64,000 bases of DNA from NCBI RefSeq assembly GCF_034479375.1, contig NZ_CP140155.1, positions 3,100,001 to 3,164,000 of the forward strand, written 5' to 3'. The notes under the pieces are model-generated. The model was given only the letters and a program-made list of their open reading frames with translations. It was not told the origin of the DNA and did not search any database. The position numbers and the translations under genes are program-made. This document shows positions 1 to 9,037 of the stretch, piece by piece. Numbering within the stretch: position 1 is the first letter of the stretch; every line of letters begins with the position of its first letter. The stretch comes from Rhodopseudomonas palustris. Lineage in GTDB: Bacteria > Pseudomonadota > Alphaproteobacteria > Rhizobiales > Xanthobacteraceae.

Positions 1-292
1 GGAAGATGATCCCGATCTCACGTCCCCGCACCGCCTGCATCCTGGTGTCGCTCAACCTGGTGAGATCGCGGCCTTCCAGCAGGATGGCGCCGCCGGTGAC
101 TTTTGCGGGCGGCATCGGCAGCAGCCCCATGATCGCCAGCGACGTCATCGATTTGCCGCAGCCGGACTCGCCGACCAGACCGAGCGTCTCGCCGTGTTCG
201 ACGGTGAGGGAAAAGCGGTCGATCGCACGCAGCACGCCGCGCCGCGTGAACAGATCGACTTCGAGATCGCGAATTTCCAGCAGCGCCGCCAT
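1..292 (-). CDS. Peptide ABC transporter ATP-binding protein (DppD-like), C-terminus cut by window edge
   Basis: The first ~97 residues of an ABC ATPase that would power uptake of peptides or related solutes from the cytoplasmic face. The start is ATG at 292, one base after the stop of the upstream permease, so the two are translationally close. The protein opens with a typical ABC strand (LLEIRDLEVDLFTRRG) and has a Walker A loop, GESGCGKS, at about residues 39-46, followed by the P/A-rich and 'GREIGIIF' segments typical of DppD/OppD. The signature and Walker B motifs lie outside the window. It is the last visible gene of an operon running leftward with binding protein and permease genes. 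The family is clear; the substrate is not. Confidence 0.9.
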   Translation of the reverse strand, partial: MAALLEIRDLEVDLFTRRGVLRAIDRFSLTVEHGETLGLVGESGCGKSMTSLAIMGLLPMPPAKVTGGAILLEGRDLTRLSDTRMQAVRGREIGIIF

Positions 293-293
293 C

Positions 294-1151
294 TCAGCGG
301 TCCCTCAGCTTGGGATTGAGCGCGTCGTTCAGACCATCGCCGATCAGGTTCATCGCCAGCACCGTGAGCATGATCGCAACGCCGGGGATCGCGCAGATGT
401 ACCAGGAGCGGCGGATCAGCGTGCGGCCATCGCCGATCAGCGCGCCCCAGCTCGCGACGTTGGGATCGCCGAGACCGAGAAACGAGATCGCGCTCTCGAA
501 CAGGATCGAGCTGCCGATGATCACCGAGGCGAGCACGATAACCGGCGGGATCGCATTGGGCAGGATTTCGCCCGCCATGATCCTGATGTTGCTCATGCCC
601 ATCGAACGGCACGCCAACACGAATTCGCGGTTCTTCAGCGTCAGGAATTCGGCCCGCGTCAGCCGGGCGATGCCGGGCCACATCGTGACGCCGATCGCCA
701 TCGTGATGTTGTCGATGGTCTGTCCCAGGATCGCGACGACGGTCATGATCAGCAGGATGTTCGGGACCGTTTGAAACAGTTCGGTGATCCGGGTCAGGAT
801 CTCGTCGATCCAGCCGCCGAACCATGCCGCGGCGGCTCCGATGACGACGCCGATGACGGTCGCGGTCAGGGCCGCGACGATGCCGATCATCAGCGTCGTG
901 CGAGCACCGTAGGCCACCATCGCGAGAATGTTGCGGCCAATCGAGTCGGTTCCGAGCGGGAAGCGCGGATTGGTGAACGGCCATACCTCCGGCCGCGAAA
1001 CGATGCGCAGCGGACTCTGTTCGATCAGCCAGGGCGCGGCGAGAGCGAGCGCCAACACCACGACGAGGATGATGATTCCGAGCAGCGCGCCGCGGTTGCG
1101 GGCGAAACGCACGGCGAACTCGGCAAAAGCGGATCGATCTTTCATGTTCAT
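294..1151 (-). CDS. Peptide ABC transporter permease (DppC/OppC-like)
   Basis: A 285-residue inner-membrane permease of the DppC type. It has an N-terminal membrane segment at ~22-42 (LGIIILVVVLALALAAPWLI) followed by a periplasmic stretch, then a five-helix BPD_transp_1 core. The coupling-loop region reads about 'EFLTLKNREFVLACRSMGMSNIRIM', the EAA-like cytoplasmic loop that contacts the ATPase. Length fits the family (about 280-300 residues). The start overlaps the stop of the DppB-like gene by 4 bp (ATGA), which indicates translational coupling. It forms the transport channel with the DppB-like partner. Substrate specificity cannot be read from the sequence. Confidence 0.93.
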   Translation of the reverse strand: MNMKDRSAFAEFAVRFARNRGALLGIIILVVVLALALAAPWLIEQSPLRIVSRPEVWPFTNPRFPLGTDSIGRNILAMVAYGARTTLMIGIVAALTATVIGVVIGAAAAWFGGWIDEILTRITELFQTVPNILLIMTVVAILGQTIDNITMAIGVTMWPGIARLTRAEFLTLKNREFVLACRSMGMSNIRIMAGEILPNAIPPVIVLASVIIGSSILFESAISFLGLGDPNVASWGALIGDGRTLIRRSWYICAIPGVAIMLTVLAMNLIGDGLNDALNPKLRDR

Positions 1152-2119
1152 CGGCTCCGGATTCGCGGATCAAGCCGGTAGTAGGCAAGATCGACCAGCA
1201 GATTGGCGACGGCGACGACGACCGCCGACAGAACGAAGACGCCCAGCACGACTGGGTAATTGCGGCTCATCACGCTGTCGAGCATCAGGCTGCCGATGCC
1301 CGGCCAGGAGAACACCGCCTCGATCACCACCGAGCCGCCGAGCACGGTCCCGAGCTGCAGGCCGAACAGCGTGACGACCGGCAGCAGCGCGTTGCGGAAG
1401 ACGTGGGCCAGGATCACGCGGGTCTTGCTGAGGCCCTTGGCGCGCGCGGTTCGAACGAAGTCGAGCGAGAACACCTCGAGCATCGAGGCCCGCATCACCC
1501 GGGTGTAGATCGCGGCGTAGAACAGGCCGAGCGACAGCGCTGGCAGGATGAGGTGGCGGATCACGTCGAGCACATGGCCGGCCGGCCCGAACTGCCCACC
1601 GATTGTCGTCATGCCGCCGACCGGCAGCCAATCGAGATGCACGGCGAAGAAGATGATCAGCATGATCCCGAGCCAGAACGTCGGCGCGGCGAAGAAAAAC
1701 ACCGCGGCCAGCGAGATCACCACGTCCCAGGCCGTGTTGACCTTCACCGACGCGATGACGCCGGCGATCATTCCGAGTGTCACCGCCACCCCGAGCGACG
1801 TCAGCATCAGCAGTAGCGTCGAGGGCAGCTGCGCAATGATGATGTCGAACACCGGCGCGTTCTGGCGATACGAATAGCCGAGGTCGAAGCTGAACACCGA
1901 CCAGGTGTAGCGCAGCAGCTGCACGATCGCCGGTTGATCGAGGCCGTACAGCTGCTTGAGATGCTGCAACGTCGCCGGGTCGGTGACCTGCTGCTCGGAC
2001 GTCATGATATCGAGCAGCGATCCCGGCGCCATCTGGATGAGCGTAAAGTTCATCACGATGACGCCGATGATCAGCGAGATGATCTGAAACAGTCGTCGCA
2101 CGATCGAGCGTTTCATCAC
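1148..2119 (-). CDS. Peptide ABC transporter permease (DppB/OppB-like)
   Basis: A 323-residue permease of the DppB/OppB family. The N-terminal helix with 'NFTLIQMAPGS' (residues ~24-34) is the hallmark of DppB proteins. Five further hydrophobic segments and an EAA loop ('FVRTARAKGLSKTRVI' around residue 220-236) follow. The start is ATG at 2119, 16 bases after the stop of the binding-protein gene, with 'GAGATGAAG' nearby as a plausible ribosome site. It pairs with the DppC-like permease. It belongs to the same leftward operon as the peptidase, oxidoreductase and thioesterase genes, which suggests import of a peptide or amide that those enzymes then process. Confidence 0.94.
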   Translation of the reverse strand: MMKRSIVRRLFQIISLIIGVIVMNFTLIQMAPGSLLDIMTSEQQVTDPATLQHLKQLYGLDQPAIVQLLRYTWSVFSFDLGYSYRQNAPVFDIIIAQLPSTLLLMLTSLGVAVTLGMIAGVIASVKVNTAWDVVISLAAVFFFAAPTFWLGIMLIIFFAVHLDWLPVGGMTTIGGQFGPAGHVLDVIRHLILPALSLGLFYAAIYTRVMRASMLEVFSLDFVRTARAKGLSKTRVILAHVFRNALLPVVTLFGLQLGTVLGGSVVIEAVFSWPGIGSLMLDSVMSRNYPVVLGVFVLSAVVVAVANLLVDLAYYRLDPRIRSR

Positions 2120-2135
2120 TTCATCTCCTCTGGGA

Positions 2136-3740
2136 TTAGACGTCGAGCCAAGCGTCCGACAGGCTGTCCGCCGAAATATCGGCGCGATTGCCGACGCCCT
2201 TGACCTTCTTCGACATCATCGTCGTCGGGATCAGTTCGACCAGAACGGTGATCGGCAGATCTCGCGCTGCAATCTCTTGCAATTTGAAGGCCAAGTCCTT
2301 CCGCTTGGCTTCGTCGGACTCCACCGACATCTTGGCGACGATGTCGTCGACTTCGGGATTGGAATAGCCGGTGGCGTTGCGGAAAGCCGCGCCCTTCACA
2401 ATCCCGCTCGTGCTGAGGTAGTCGGTCTGCTGGGGAACCAGCTCGACCCGCGCCGCGTAGTTCGACAGCGCGATGTCGTAATCGTAATCGCCGTAGATCT
2501 GCTTCAGCGAAGTCGCGCGGTCGGGCACGGTGAGCGTCACTTCGACGCCGATGTCTTCCAGATTCTGCTTCACGAACTGGCCGACCTTGCCGTTCTCCTC
2601 GAACCAGCCGGCCGCAAGCAAGTGAACCTTGAAGCGCGACTTGCCCTTCTTCGGGTAGCCGGCATCGTCGAGCATCTTGGCGGCTTTCTTCGCGTCGAAC
2701 TCGTATCGCGGCAGGTTCGGATTGTAGAATTTCGGGTTTGTCGAGCTGACGAAGGACGTGCCGGGCTTGGCGCGGCCGAAATACACAACGTCCGAGATGG
2801 TCGCCCGGTCGATGGCGGTGAGTAGTGCGCGCCGCACGGCCGGGTCCTTGACGACATCGCGGCGGCTGTTGAATTCGATGGTCGAAGCCCAGGCGGCGCC
2901 GAGATAGCCGTCGGTCGATGCGACGAACTTACCGGACTTGGACAGCCGGTCGATGTCCGGGGTCGGGATCGGGTTGAAGATGCCGAGCTGCAGTTCGTCG
3001 GCTTCCAAGGCCGCGGTGCGCGATGCGGCGTCGCGCCAGTAGCGCATCACCAGCCCGTTGAGATAGGGCTTTCCCGCATCCCAATATTTGTGGTTGGCGG
3101 CATATTCGATATGGCTGCCGCGCACCCACTGCTTGAACTTGAACGGACCGGTTCCGATCGGCGCGTTATTGGCCGGGTTGGTAACGATCTCCGAGCCGTC
3201 GTAGACGTGCTTCGGAATGACCAGCGAGGTCGCCAGCACCGACTTGAAGAAGAACTCCGGCGTCGGCTCTTTGAAGCTCACGCGCACCCCGCCTTCGGTC
3301 ACCTCGGCCCCGGATAAATTCTTCAGCGCCGCCTTGGCGATCGTCTGCAGCCAGTATTTTTCGATGCTGAAGACCACGTCGTCTGCGGTGAACGGCTTGC
3401 CGTCGTGCCACGTCACGCCTTTGCGGAGGACGATGTCGTACGACTTGAAATCGGCCGAAGGCTTGACCTCGGTGGCCAGCACGGGAAGGAAGCCGGCCTG
3501 GCTGTCCTGGCGCAGCAGCGGCTCCAGGATCTTGGTCGAGCTGATCAGCGGGCTGGAGCCGCCGCCGCCGGGAACGAACACGGCCTGCGGCTCGAAGCCA
3601 CCCCAGGTCGCTATCAGCACGCCGCCCTTCTTCGGCGTCCCCTGCGCGAGTGCAGATGGAAACCCAAGCGACGTTCCGGCGGCGATCGCCGCAAGGGCGG
3701 ACGTGCCCAGAAACACTCGTCTGTTGATGTGGCTAGTCAT
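2136..3740 (-). CDS. Extracellular solute-binding protein family 5 (peptide/opine type)
   Basis: A 534-residue periplasmic binding protein (SBP_bac_5) that captures the substrate for the adjacent permeases. The N-terminus has a twin-arginine-type signal (NRRVFLGTSALAAIAAG, residues ~6-22) ending in 'SALAQG', so export by Tat is likely. Family markers include 'VTWHDGKPFTADDVVFSIEKY' in two parts near residue 108 and 'VRRALLTAIDRATI' near 303. Length matches the family (500-550). In RPA-like genomes such proteins bind peptides, opines or small aromatic-linked solutes, and the ligand cannot be deduced. It sits 76 bp downstream of the thioesterase gene. Confidence 0.93.
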   Translation of the reverse strand: MTSHINRRVFLGTSALAAIAAGTSLGFPSALAQGTPKKGGVLIATWGGFEPQAVFVPGGGGSSPLISSTKILEPLLRQDSQAGFLPVLATEVKPSADFKSYDIVLRKGVTWHDGKPFTADDVVFSIEKYWLQTIAKAALKNLSGAEVTEGGVRVSFKEPTPEFFFKSVLATSLVIPKHVYDGSEIVTNPANNAPIGTGPFKFKQWVRGSHIEYAANHKYWDAGKPYLNGLVMRYWRDAASRTAALEADELQLGIFNPIPTPDIDRLSKSGKFVASTDGYLGAAWASTIEFNSRRDVVKDPAVRRALLTAIDRATISDVVYFGRAKPGTSFVSSTNPKFYNPNLPRYEFDAKKAAKMLDDAGYPKKGKSRFKVHLLAAGWFEENGKVGQFVKQNLEDIGVEVTLTVPDRATSLKQIYGDYDYDIALSNYAARVELVPQQTDYLSTSGIVKGAAFRNATGYSNPEVDDIVAKMSVESDEAKRKDLAFKLQEIAARDLPITVLVELIPTTMMSKKVKGVGNRADISADSLSDAWLDV

Positions 3741-3816
3741 CTCGAATCTCCGATCCCGAACTGTTGGACGTTGTCAGTTGGCCGCCGATCAGCGCTCGGC
3801 GGGGATGGTGTGAAGA

Positions 3817-4254
3817 TCAGCTGGCCGACGCGGGGATCGCGTAGGATCCGCGGCCGATCGCGACCAGGACACCCTTGTCGTTGAACAGATCGATGTCGGC
3901 GACGCCCACCGTGCGGCCGACGCGGCGCACCGTCGCTTTGGCGACGAGCTTGGTGTCGACGGCGGGGCGCAGATAATCGACCCGAAAATTGATCGTCGGG
4001 ATGCCTCCGCCGACCAGCATCGCGATCGCAAAATCGCCGACGGTGTCGATGATCGAGGCCAGCGGTCCGCCATGCCATTGCTTGGTGCCCGGCCCACGCT
4101 CGAATTCGGGCCGGAACGGCGCCTCCATCGTCAGCACCTGCTGCTCGATATCGGCCTCCGTCACCTTCAACTGGCAGAACGCAATGAAAGGCGCGCGGTC
4201 GGCCATCACCTGCAGCTCGGCAACGCCGAGCGTCTTCGCCGCGGCGGTGCTCAT
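3817..4254 (-). CDS. PaaI-type hotdog-fold thioesterase
   Basis: A 145-residue single hotdog-domain protein. Residues ~60-76 read 'KQWHGGPLASIIDTVGD', matching the PaaI/YbdB signature in which HGG and the following Asp lie at the acyl-thioester site. The later strand 'TINFRVDYLRPAV' is also typical. It probably hydrolyses an acyl-CoA formed in the pathway encoded by neighbouring genes. I chose the ATG at 4254 because it overlaps the stop of the upstream oxidoreductase by 4 bp (ATGA) and gives a normal family length. A longer reading frame upstream is only antisense/out-of-frame extension over the oxidoreductase gene. Confidence 0.88.
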   Translation of the reverse strand: MSTAAAKTLGVAELQVMADRAPFIAFCQLKVTEADIEQQVLTMEAPFRPEFERGPGTKQWHGGPLASIIDTVGDFAIAMLVGGGIPTINFRVDYLRPAVDTKLVAKATVRRVGRTVGVADIDLFNDKGVLVAIGRGSYAIPASAS

Positions 4255-5264
4255 GGGGTCACCACGAGCTTGCCGAGCACCTTGCGGTCTTCGAGAATGC
4301 CCATCGCCTCGATCGCGCCCTCGAGCGGAAACGTGCGATCGATGACGGCCTTCATCTTGCCGGCGCGGATGAGCTCGAACAGCTTGAGAATGTCCTCGCG
4401 CTCCCAGCCGTTCGAACCGAGAATCTGCAGTTCGAAGGTCCAGATGAAGCGGATGTCCTCGGTCGGATCGAACCCCGCGGTAGCGCCGCAAGTCACCAGC
4501 CGGCCACCTTTCCGAAGGCACTTCAGCGAAGGCACCCAGCTGTCGCCGCCTGTGAAGTTGACAACCATGTCGACCCCCGACCCTTTCGAGGCCTTGCCGG
4601 CTCGCGGCTTGCCGTGGCGGGCGCGGCACTCCTGCATGAAGTCGACTTCGTTGTAGAGAATGACCTCGTCGGCGCCGATCTCCATAAGGCGCTCGCCCTT
4701 CTCCGCCGATCCAGCACAGGCGATCACATAGGCGCCCGCCGCCTTGGCGAGTTGCACGCAGCAGATGCCGACGCCGCCGGACGCGCCGAGGATCAGAACC
4801 TTCTCGCCCGCCGAGACATGGCCGATGGTGGTCATCATCCGCAGCGCGGTGCCGTACGCCACCGGCAGGCACGACGCCTGCTCGAACGAGATATCGTCGG
4901 GCAGCGCGATCAGCTGGTGCGCACGCGTGACGCAGTATTCGGCAAGGCCGCCATTGCGCGTTTCGCCCATCAAACCGCCTTCGACCCGGTTGATCGGATC
5001 GATCAACACGCGGTCGCCGACCTTCCAGCCTTCGACACCCGCGCCGAGCGCAGCGACTTCGCCGGCGATGTCGATTCCCATGATGATAGGCATTGGAATG
5101 CGGATGCCGGGCATCCCGCGGCGCGTGAAGATGTCGTGATAATTGTAGGACGTCGCCTTGACCTTGATCAGCACGTCGCCTTCGCCGGGCTCCGGAGTGG
5201 CGTAATCCTCGACATGAGCCATCTGGTCGAGACCGCCGTGGTCACGAAGCAGCACTGCACGCAT
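4251..5264 (-). CDS. MDR-superfamily NAD(P)-dependent alcohol dehydrogenase / quinone oxidoreductase
   Basis: A 337-residue medium-chain dehydrogenase/reductase. The N-terminal GroES-like half contains 'MGIDIAGEVAALGAGVEGW' (~63-81). The Rossmann half has the nucleotide-binding glycine motif 'ILGASGGVGICCVQLAKAAG' (~157-176). The structural-zinc cysteine lobe of classical alcohol dehydrogenases is absent, which favours the zinc-independent quinone-oxidoreductase/enoyl-reductase branch; a catalytic zinc site is not obvious. It is co-transcribed with the thioesterase (4-bp overlap). A role in reducing or oxidising an intermediate of the locus pathway is inference. Confidence 0.85.
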   Translation of the reverse strand: MRAVLLRDHGGLDQMAHVEDYATPEPGEGDVLIKVKATSYNYHDIFTRRGMPGIRIPMPIIMGIDIAGEVAALGAGVEGWKVGDRVLIDPINRVEGGLMGETRNGGLAEYCVTRAHQLIALPDDISFEQASCLPVAYGTALRMMTTIGHVSAGEKVLILGASGGVGICCVQLAKAAGAYVIACAGSAEKGERLMEIGADEVILYNEVDFMQECRARHGKPRAGKASKGSGVDMVVNFTGGDSWVPSLKCLRKGGRLVTCGATAGFDPTEDIRFIWTFELQILGSNGWEREDILKLFELIRAGKMKAVIDRTFPLEGAIEAMGILEDRKVLGKLVVTP

Positions 5265-5327
5265 TCATTTCTCCTTTTTGGTTTTGTCTGTTGCGGCGCT
5301 CTAGCGCGCCGGAGGCGGTGGCTTGGA

Positions 5328-6191
5328 TTATTCAGAGAACTCGATGACCACGCCGAAGCTGGACGACGGCCCGACGCGCAAGCGGCCATCAGTTGCGGTG
5401 AACGGCACGCCGCCCGCCTGCAATGCCGCCTGTGCTTGCGCGATCGACGCGGTCTTGAAGCCGAGCCCGATCATCTGCGTCTTGCCCGGTTCGGGAAGCG
5501 GCGCATCGGCTCCGTAGCGCTGCGCTGCAGCCTCGCGCGTCAGTGCGACTACGCGCGCTTCGGCGGCGTCGAAGCCGTAACCGCCAGGAATCTCCTTCAG
5601 CAGCCCCGGGCCGAACATCCGCTCGAACAGACCGAGCGCAGAACGCGGATCGTCGCCGCAGAGAACGAACTCGGAGATGTTCTGCACGCCGTTCGGATGC
5701 GTCTGCCATTCCGGACGCCACACCAGCTCGGGCGTTTTATGGTGACAGAAGAAGGTCCGCCCGTAGTCGAAACCGAGCTTCGGCAAATGCAGCACCGTGA
5801 ATGCTGCGTCGAACGTTCCCGCACCGGTCTCGACCGGCCTGACGAAATCGAGCGGCGTTTCGGCGGTCACGCCGGCGTGCGACGCATTGAGTTGCGCGCG
5901 GGCCGGATCGGGGCAGCGCCAGACGATGCCGGACAGTCCTTTTGGATCGTGCCACTGTTCGGGGCGCTGCTGTTTCTTTCCGGGCTCGTAGCCAAGCAGC
6001 TCGAGATAGTTATTGTTGAAGATCGCGAGATTGTTGGACGACCCCAGCGAATGGTGACCACGCGGTGTCAGATAGAAGCCGAGTGCCTGGTAGGCCGCAG
6101 CTGCTTGATCGAGCTCACCGTGAACGAGCACGATGACATGATCGAGCTCGGCGGGCAGTCTGCGCGGATGACCATCCTCTACGTCAGTCAT
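5328..6191 (-). CDS. VOC-superfamily (glyoxalase-like) protein
   Basis: A 287-residue protein with a Glyoxalase_3-type N-terminal half: 'LDHVIVLVHGELDQAAAAY' (~17-35), 'GHHSLGSSNNLAIFNNNYLE' (~47-66), then a second VOC-like half with 'FCHHKTPELVWRPEWQTHPN' (~147-166). These H-x-E positions resemble the metal ligands of VOC enzymes such as dioxygenases and isomerases, so it may be a metal-dependent isomerase, lyase or ring-cleaving enzyme. The exact reaction cannot be read. It lies 63 bp upstream of the MDR gene in the same orientation, so it is probably part of the same transcript. Confidence 0.8.
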   Translation of the reverse strand: MTDVEDGHPRRLPAELDHVIVLVHGELDQAAAAYQALGFYLTPRGHHSLGSSNNLAIFNNNYLELLGYEPGKKQQRPEQWHDPKGLSGIVWRCPDPARAQLNASHAGVTAETPLDFVRPVETGAGTFDAAFTVLHLPKLGFDYGRTFFCHHKTPELVWRPEWQTHPNGVQNISEFVLCGDDPRSALGLFERMFGPGLLKEIPGGYGFDAAEARVVALTREAAAQRYGADAPLPEPGKTQMIGLGFKTASIAQAQAALQAGGVPFTATDGRLRVGPSSSFGVVIEFSE

Positions 6192-6393
6192 TCGACTTCC
6201 TTTTTTTGTTGGCTGGGTGATGCGGCAGTCATTCTTGTTCGGTTGTCATCGACTCGTTCCTACCCAAGGAACGGAGGCCGCCGAGGTATCGCAAAAATCC
6301 GCGGAAGCTGTTCTCCAAATTTGTCGGCGTTCCGAGGTGGACGATCTCTGCGCGCTGCATTTTTCAGAATGTCCGTTCTTCGATGCACCGCGT

Positions 6394-7563
6394 TCAGACC
6401 AACGGCATGCGCTGGCGGACCAAGGCGGTCCAATACGAACAGCCCCACGGGATGACGTCGTCGTTGAAATCGAAGCGCGGATGATGCAGCGGGGCGCTAT
6501 CGCCGTTACCGATCATGATCATCGCGCCAGGCCGCTCGTTCAGCATGAACGCGAAGTCCTCGCCGCCCAGCGTCGGAGCCATTGCGGCGTCGACGTGCGC
6601 GGCGCCGGCCACTTCTCCGGCCGCCGCGACCGCGCGGTCGACGCCGACTTCGGAATTTCTCATCACCGGGTAGTGCCGCAGATAAGACAGCGTACCGACA
6701 GCGCCGAATCCTGTCGAAATACTCTCGGTGAGTTCGCGCAGCCGCTTCTCGACCATGTCGCGGGTCGGCTCGTCCAGCGTGCGAACCGTGCCGCGCAATG
6801 TCACCGTTTGAGGAATGACGTTGAACGCGTCACCGGCGGTCATCTGTGTGATCGAAATAACCGCGGATTGCAGTGGATCGAGATTGCGCGCGACGATCGC
6901 CTGAGTCGCCTGAATCAACGCCGCGGCAACGACCACCGGATCGACCGTGGCATGCGGCTGAGCGGCGTGGCCGCCGCGACCTTCGATCGAGATGATGATT
7001 TCGTCGACCGAACCCATTTGCGGCCCAGGGCCCGTCGCAAACGACCCCAAGGGAAGTCCCGGGCGGTTGTGCATCCCGTAGAATTCCTGGATCGGAAAGC
7101 GCTGCAGCAGGCCGTCATCGAGCATGGCCTTGGCGCCCGCACCGCCTTCTTCGGCGGGCTGGAAGATCAGCGCGACGCCGCCGTCGAAGGCCCGGCTCTC
7201 GACGAGGCCAAGCGCCGCACCCAACAGCATGGTGGTGTGGCCGTCGTGGCCGCATGCGTGCATCTTGCCGGGGACTTGCGAGGCCCATTCCGCGCCAGTT
7301 GCCTCGAGAATGGGTAAAGCATCCATATCGGCGCGCAGCCCGATCATCCGGCCGGAACTACGCGATTGGCCGTAAATGATTCCGACGACGCCCGTTCCGC
7401 CGATGCCTTCGTGCACCTCGTCGACGCCGGCTTCGCGCAACCGCGCTGCGACCCGCTGGGCGGTGCGATGCACGTCGTACAGCAGCTCGGGGTTGCGATG
7501 CAGATCGTGACGAAACTCCTTGAGTTCGTCCAGGTAGCGCGCGGTCCAGTTCTCAATCGGCAT
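6394..7563 (-). CDS. M20-family amidohydrolase (hippurate hydrolase/IAA-amino acid hydrolase type)
   Basis: A 389-residue metal-dependent amidase of the M20D family, acting on N-acyl amino acids or similar amides. Visible motifs are 'RHDLHRNPELLYDVHRTAQR' near residue 16, 'IGLRADMDALPILEATGA' (~70-87), and the di-metal site 'KMHACGHDGHTTMLLGAALG' (~99-118), where Cys and His bind the metals. 'IFQPAEEGGAGAKAMLDDG' follows (~136-154), containing the catalytic and ligand Glu pair. The start at 7563 (MPIENW) gives the usual family length; a longer frame to 7737 runs antisense-like into the next gene. It is likely to hydrolyse an amide imported by the adjacent transporter. Confidence 0.92.
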   Translation of the reverse strand: MPIENWTARYLDELKEFRHDLHRNPELLYDVHRTAQRVAARLREAGVDEVHEGIGGTGVVGIIYGQSRSSGRMIGLRADMDALPILEATGAEWASQVPGKMHACGHDGHTTMLLGAALGLVESRAFDGGVALIFQPAEEGGAGAKAMLDDGLLQRFPIQEFYGMHNRPGLPLGSFATGPGPQMGSVDEIIISIEGRGGHAAQPHATVDPVVVAAALIQATQAIVARNLDPLQSAVISITQMTAGDAFNVIPQTVTLRGTVRTLDEPTRDMVEKRLRELTESISTGFGAVGTLSYLRHYPVMRNSEVGVDRAVAAAGEVAGAAHVDAAMAPTLGGEDFAFMLNERPGAMIMIGNGDSAPLHHPRFDFNDDVIPWGCSYWTALVRQRMPLV

Positions 7564-7603
7564 TCGAGGTTCCTGAGGTTCGCCAATTACAGCAAGGTCA
7601 AAT

Positions 7604-8911
7604 TCACACGCCGTCTTTACTCGCATCGCGCGCGCGTGGGGTCGGCCGGCTTGCACATTCAAATCCCGCGCCATCAGCCGGCATCTCGAACACGCCGGAG
7701 TCGAGAAACCGCTCGATCGCCGCGACATAGGGCGCAATGACGATGTCCTGCTCTTTCAACCAGTCGTCGTTGTAGTACGTGTCCGAATAGCGTTCGCCGT
7801 CGTCGCAGAGAACAGTCACCAGCGATCCAGAAAGCCCCTCACGCAACATCGCGGCCGCGCACCAGCACAATCCGATGAAGTTGGCGCCGGTCGATCCGCC
7901 GACCCGATGCGACAGTCGAGACGTCAGCACCCGCGTCGCAGCGATCGATGCGGCATCGGGGACTCGCATCATCTGATCGATCACGGACGGCACGAAGGAC
8001 GGCTCGACGCGCGGACGTCCGACGCCCTCGATGCGCGAGCCACGGACGCAATTGGCGGTGCGGCTGCGCGCCTTATAGGCTTCGAAGAAGCAGGAGTTCT
8101 CGACGTCGACTCCGCAGAGCCGCGTCTTATGTCTGCTGAATCGAATGTAGCGGCCGATCGTCGCAGAAGTGCCGCCCGTGCCGGTGCTCATCACGATCCA
8201 TTCGGGCACCGGGTGACGCTCGCCGGCCATCTGCTTGAAGATGCTCTCGGCGATATTTCCAGTGCGCCAGTCGATCGCGCGCTCGGCATAGGTGAACTGG
8301 TCGAGATACAGACCACCGAGATCGGCGGCGATCATCTGGGCCGCGCCGTAAACCTCCGACGACCTGTCGACAAAGTGGCATCGGCCGCCGAACCGTTCGA
8401 TCGCCGTGACCTTCTGGCGCGACGTTGAACGCGGCACCACGGCGATAAAAGGCAAGCCGAGCAGTTCGGCGAAGTATGCTTCCGATACGGCCGTCGACCC
8501 CGATGACGCCTCCACCAGAGCGGTCCCCGGTCCGATCAAACCATTGCACAGTCCGAACATGATCAGCGACCGCGCCATGCGATGCTTCAGGCTGCCGGTC
8601 GGATGCGTGCTCTCGTCCTTGAAATAGACGTCGATGCCGTCGAGGCCGGGAAAGCGCAGCTTGAAGAGATGCGTGTCGGCCGAGCGCCTGGCATCCGCTT
8701 CGAGAATGTCGACAGCGTTTCTCACCCACTCCTGCTCGGCGATCTCACCGCCGAACAGACCCAAGACCCGCTTGGGCTCCGCGGGAAGATTTCGCGCCGT
8801 CGCAACTTGAACAATCGTCATCAGTCCACGCACCCCAAGCGCCTTCGGAACAGCGAGACAGGCGCGAACGCCTGACGTCTGCATCGGCGAGACGAGGTAC
8901 GCCTCGATCAT
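7604..8911 (-). CDS. PLP-dependent fold-type II enzyme, cysteine-synthase family
   Basis: A 435-residue protein. The PLP lysine is visible in 'DESTHPTGSLKHRMARS' (K109 if started at 8911), and the cofactor phosphate loop is 'SSGSTAVSEAY' with a later 'MSTGTGGTSATIGRYI'. This is the cysteine-synthase/cystathionine-beta-synthase fold but not CysK itself; related proteins are annotated only as PLP-dependent cysteine synthase family. It may carry out a beta-elimination or replacement on an amino acid. The start is uncertain: ATG 8911 and ATG 8821 are both possible, and the conserved domain begins at 'EWVRNAVDIL' (residue 61). It is the first gene of the leftward run and is divergent from an Lrp-type regulator. 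Confidence 0.85.
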   Translation of the reverse strand: MIEAYLVSPMQTSGVRACLAVPKALGVRGLMTIVQVATARNLPAEPKRVLGLFGGEIAEQEWVRNAVDILEADARRSADTHLFKLRFPGLDGIDVYFKDESTHPTGSLKHRMARSLIMFGLCNGLIGPGTALVEASSGSTAVSEAYFAELLGLPFIAVVPRSTSRQKVTAIERFGGRCHFVDRSSEVYGAAQMIAADLGGLYLDQFTYAERAIDWRTGNIAESIFKQMAGERHPVPEWIVMSTGTGGTSATIGRYIRFSRHKTRLCGVDVENSCFFEAYKARSRTANCVRGSRIEGVGRPRVEPSFVPSVIDQMMRVPDAASIAATRVLTSRLSHRVGGSTGANFIGLCWCAAAMLREGLSGSLVTVLCDDGERYSDTYYNDDWLKEQDIVIAPYVAAIERFLDSGVFEMPADGAGFECASRPTPRARDASKDGV

Positions 8912-9037
8912 CGCCCTGAGGTCGCTGCGTCGCTTGCTGCGGCGGCCATCATGGGGGTGAGATTAGTGATTGAAATGGCAAGAATGTTCACTTATTTTAC
9001 CATCTAGCAGACTCAATCTGGTGTATTTGACCCAATA
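8912..9037. promoter_or_regulatory. Divergent promoter region between PLP enzyme gene and Lrp-type regulator
   Basis: A 126-bp intergenic stretch that is clearly richer in A+T than the flanking genes, especially 8955-9035 (runs such as 'gttcacttattttacc' and 'tgtatttgacccaataa'). It must contain the promoters of both divergent transcripts. Lrp/AsnC proteins usually bind such shared regions and control the divergent operon in response to an amino acid. No exact operator could be assigned. Confidence 0.55.

Noticed and set aside
4614..6455. 613-codon plus-strand frame over the MDR and VOC genes
   Set aside because: Shadow of two well-supported minus-strand genes; no family features.
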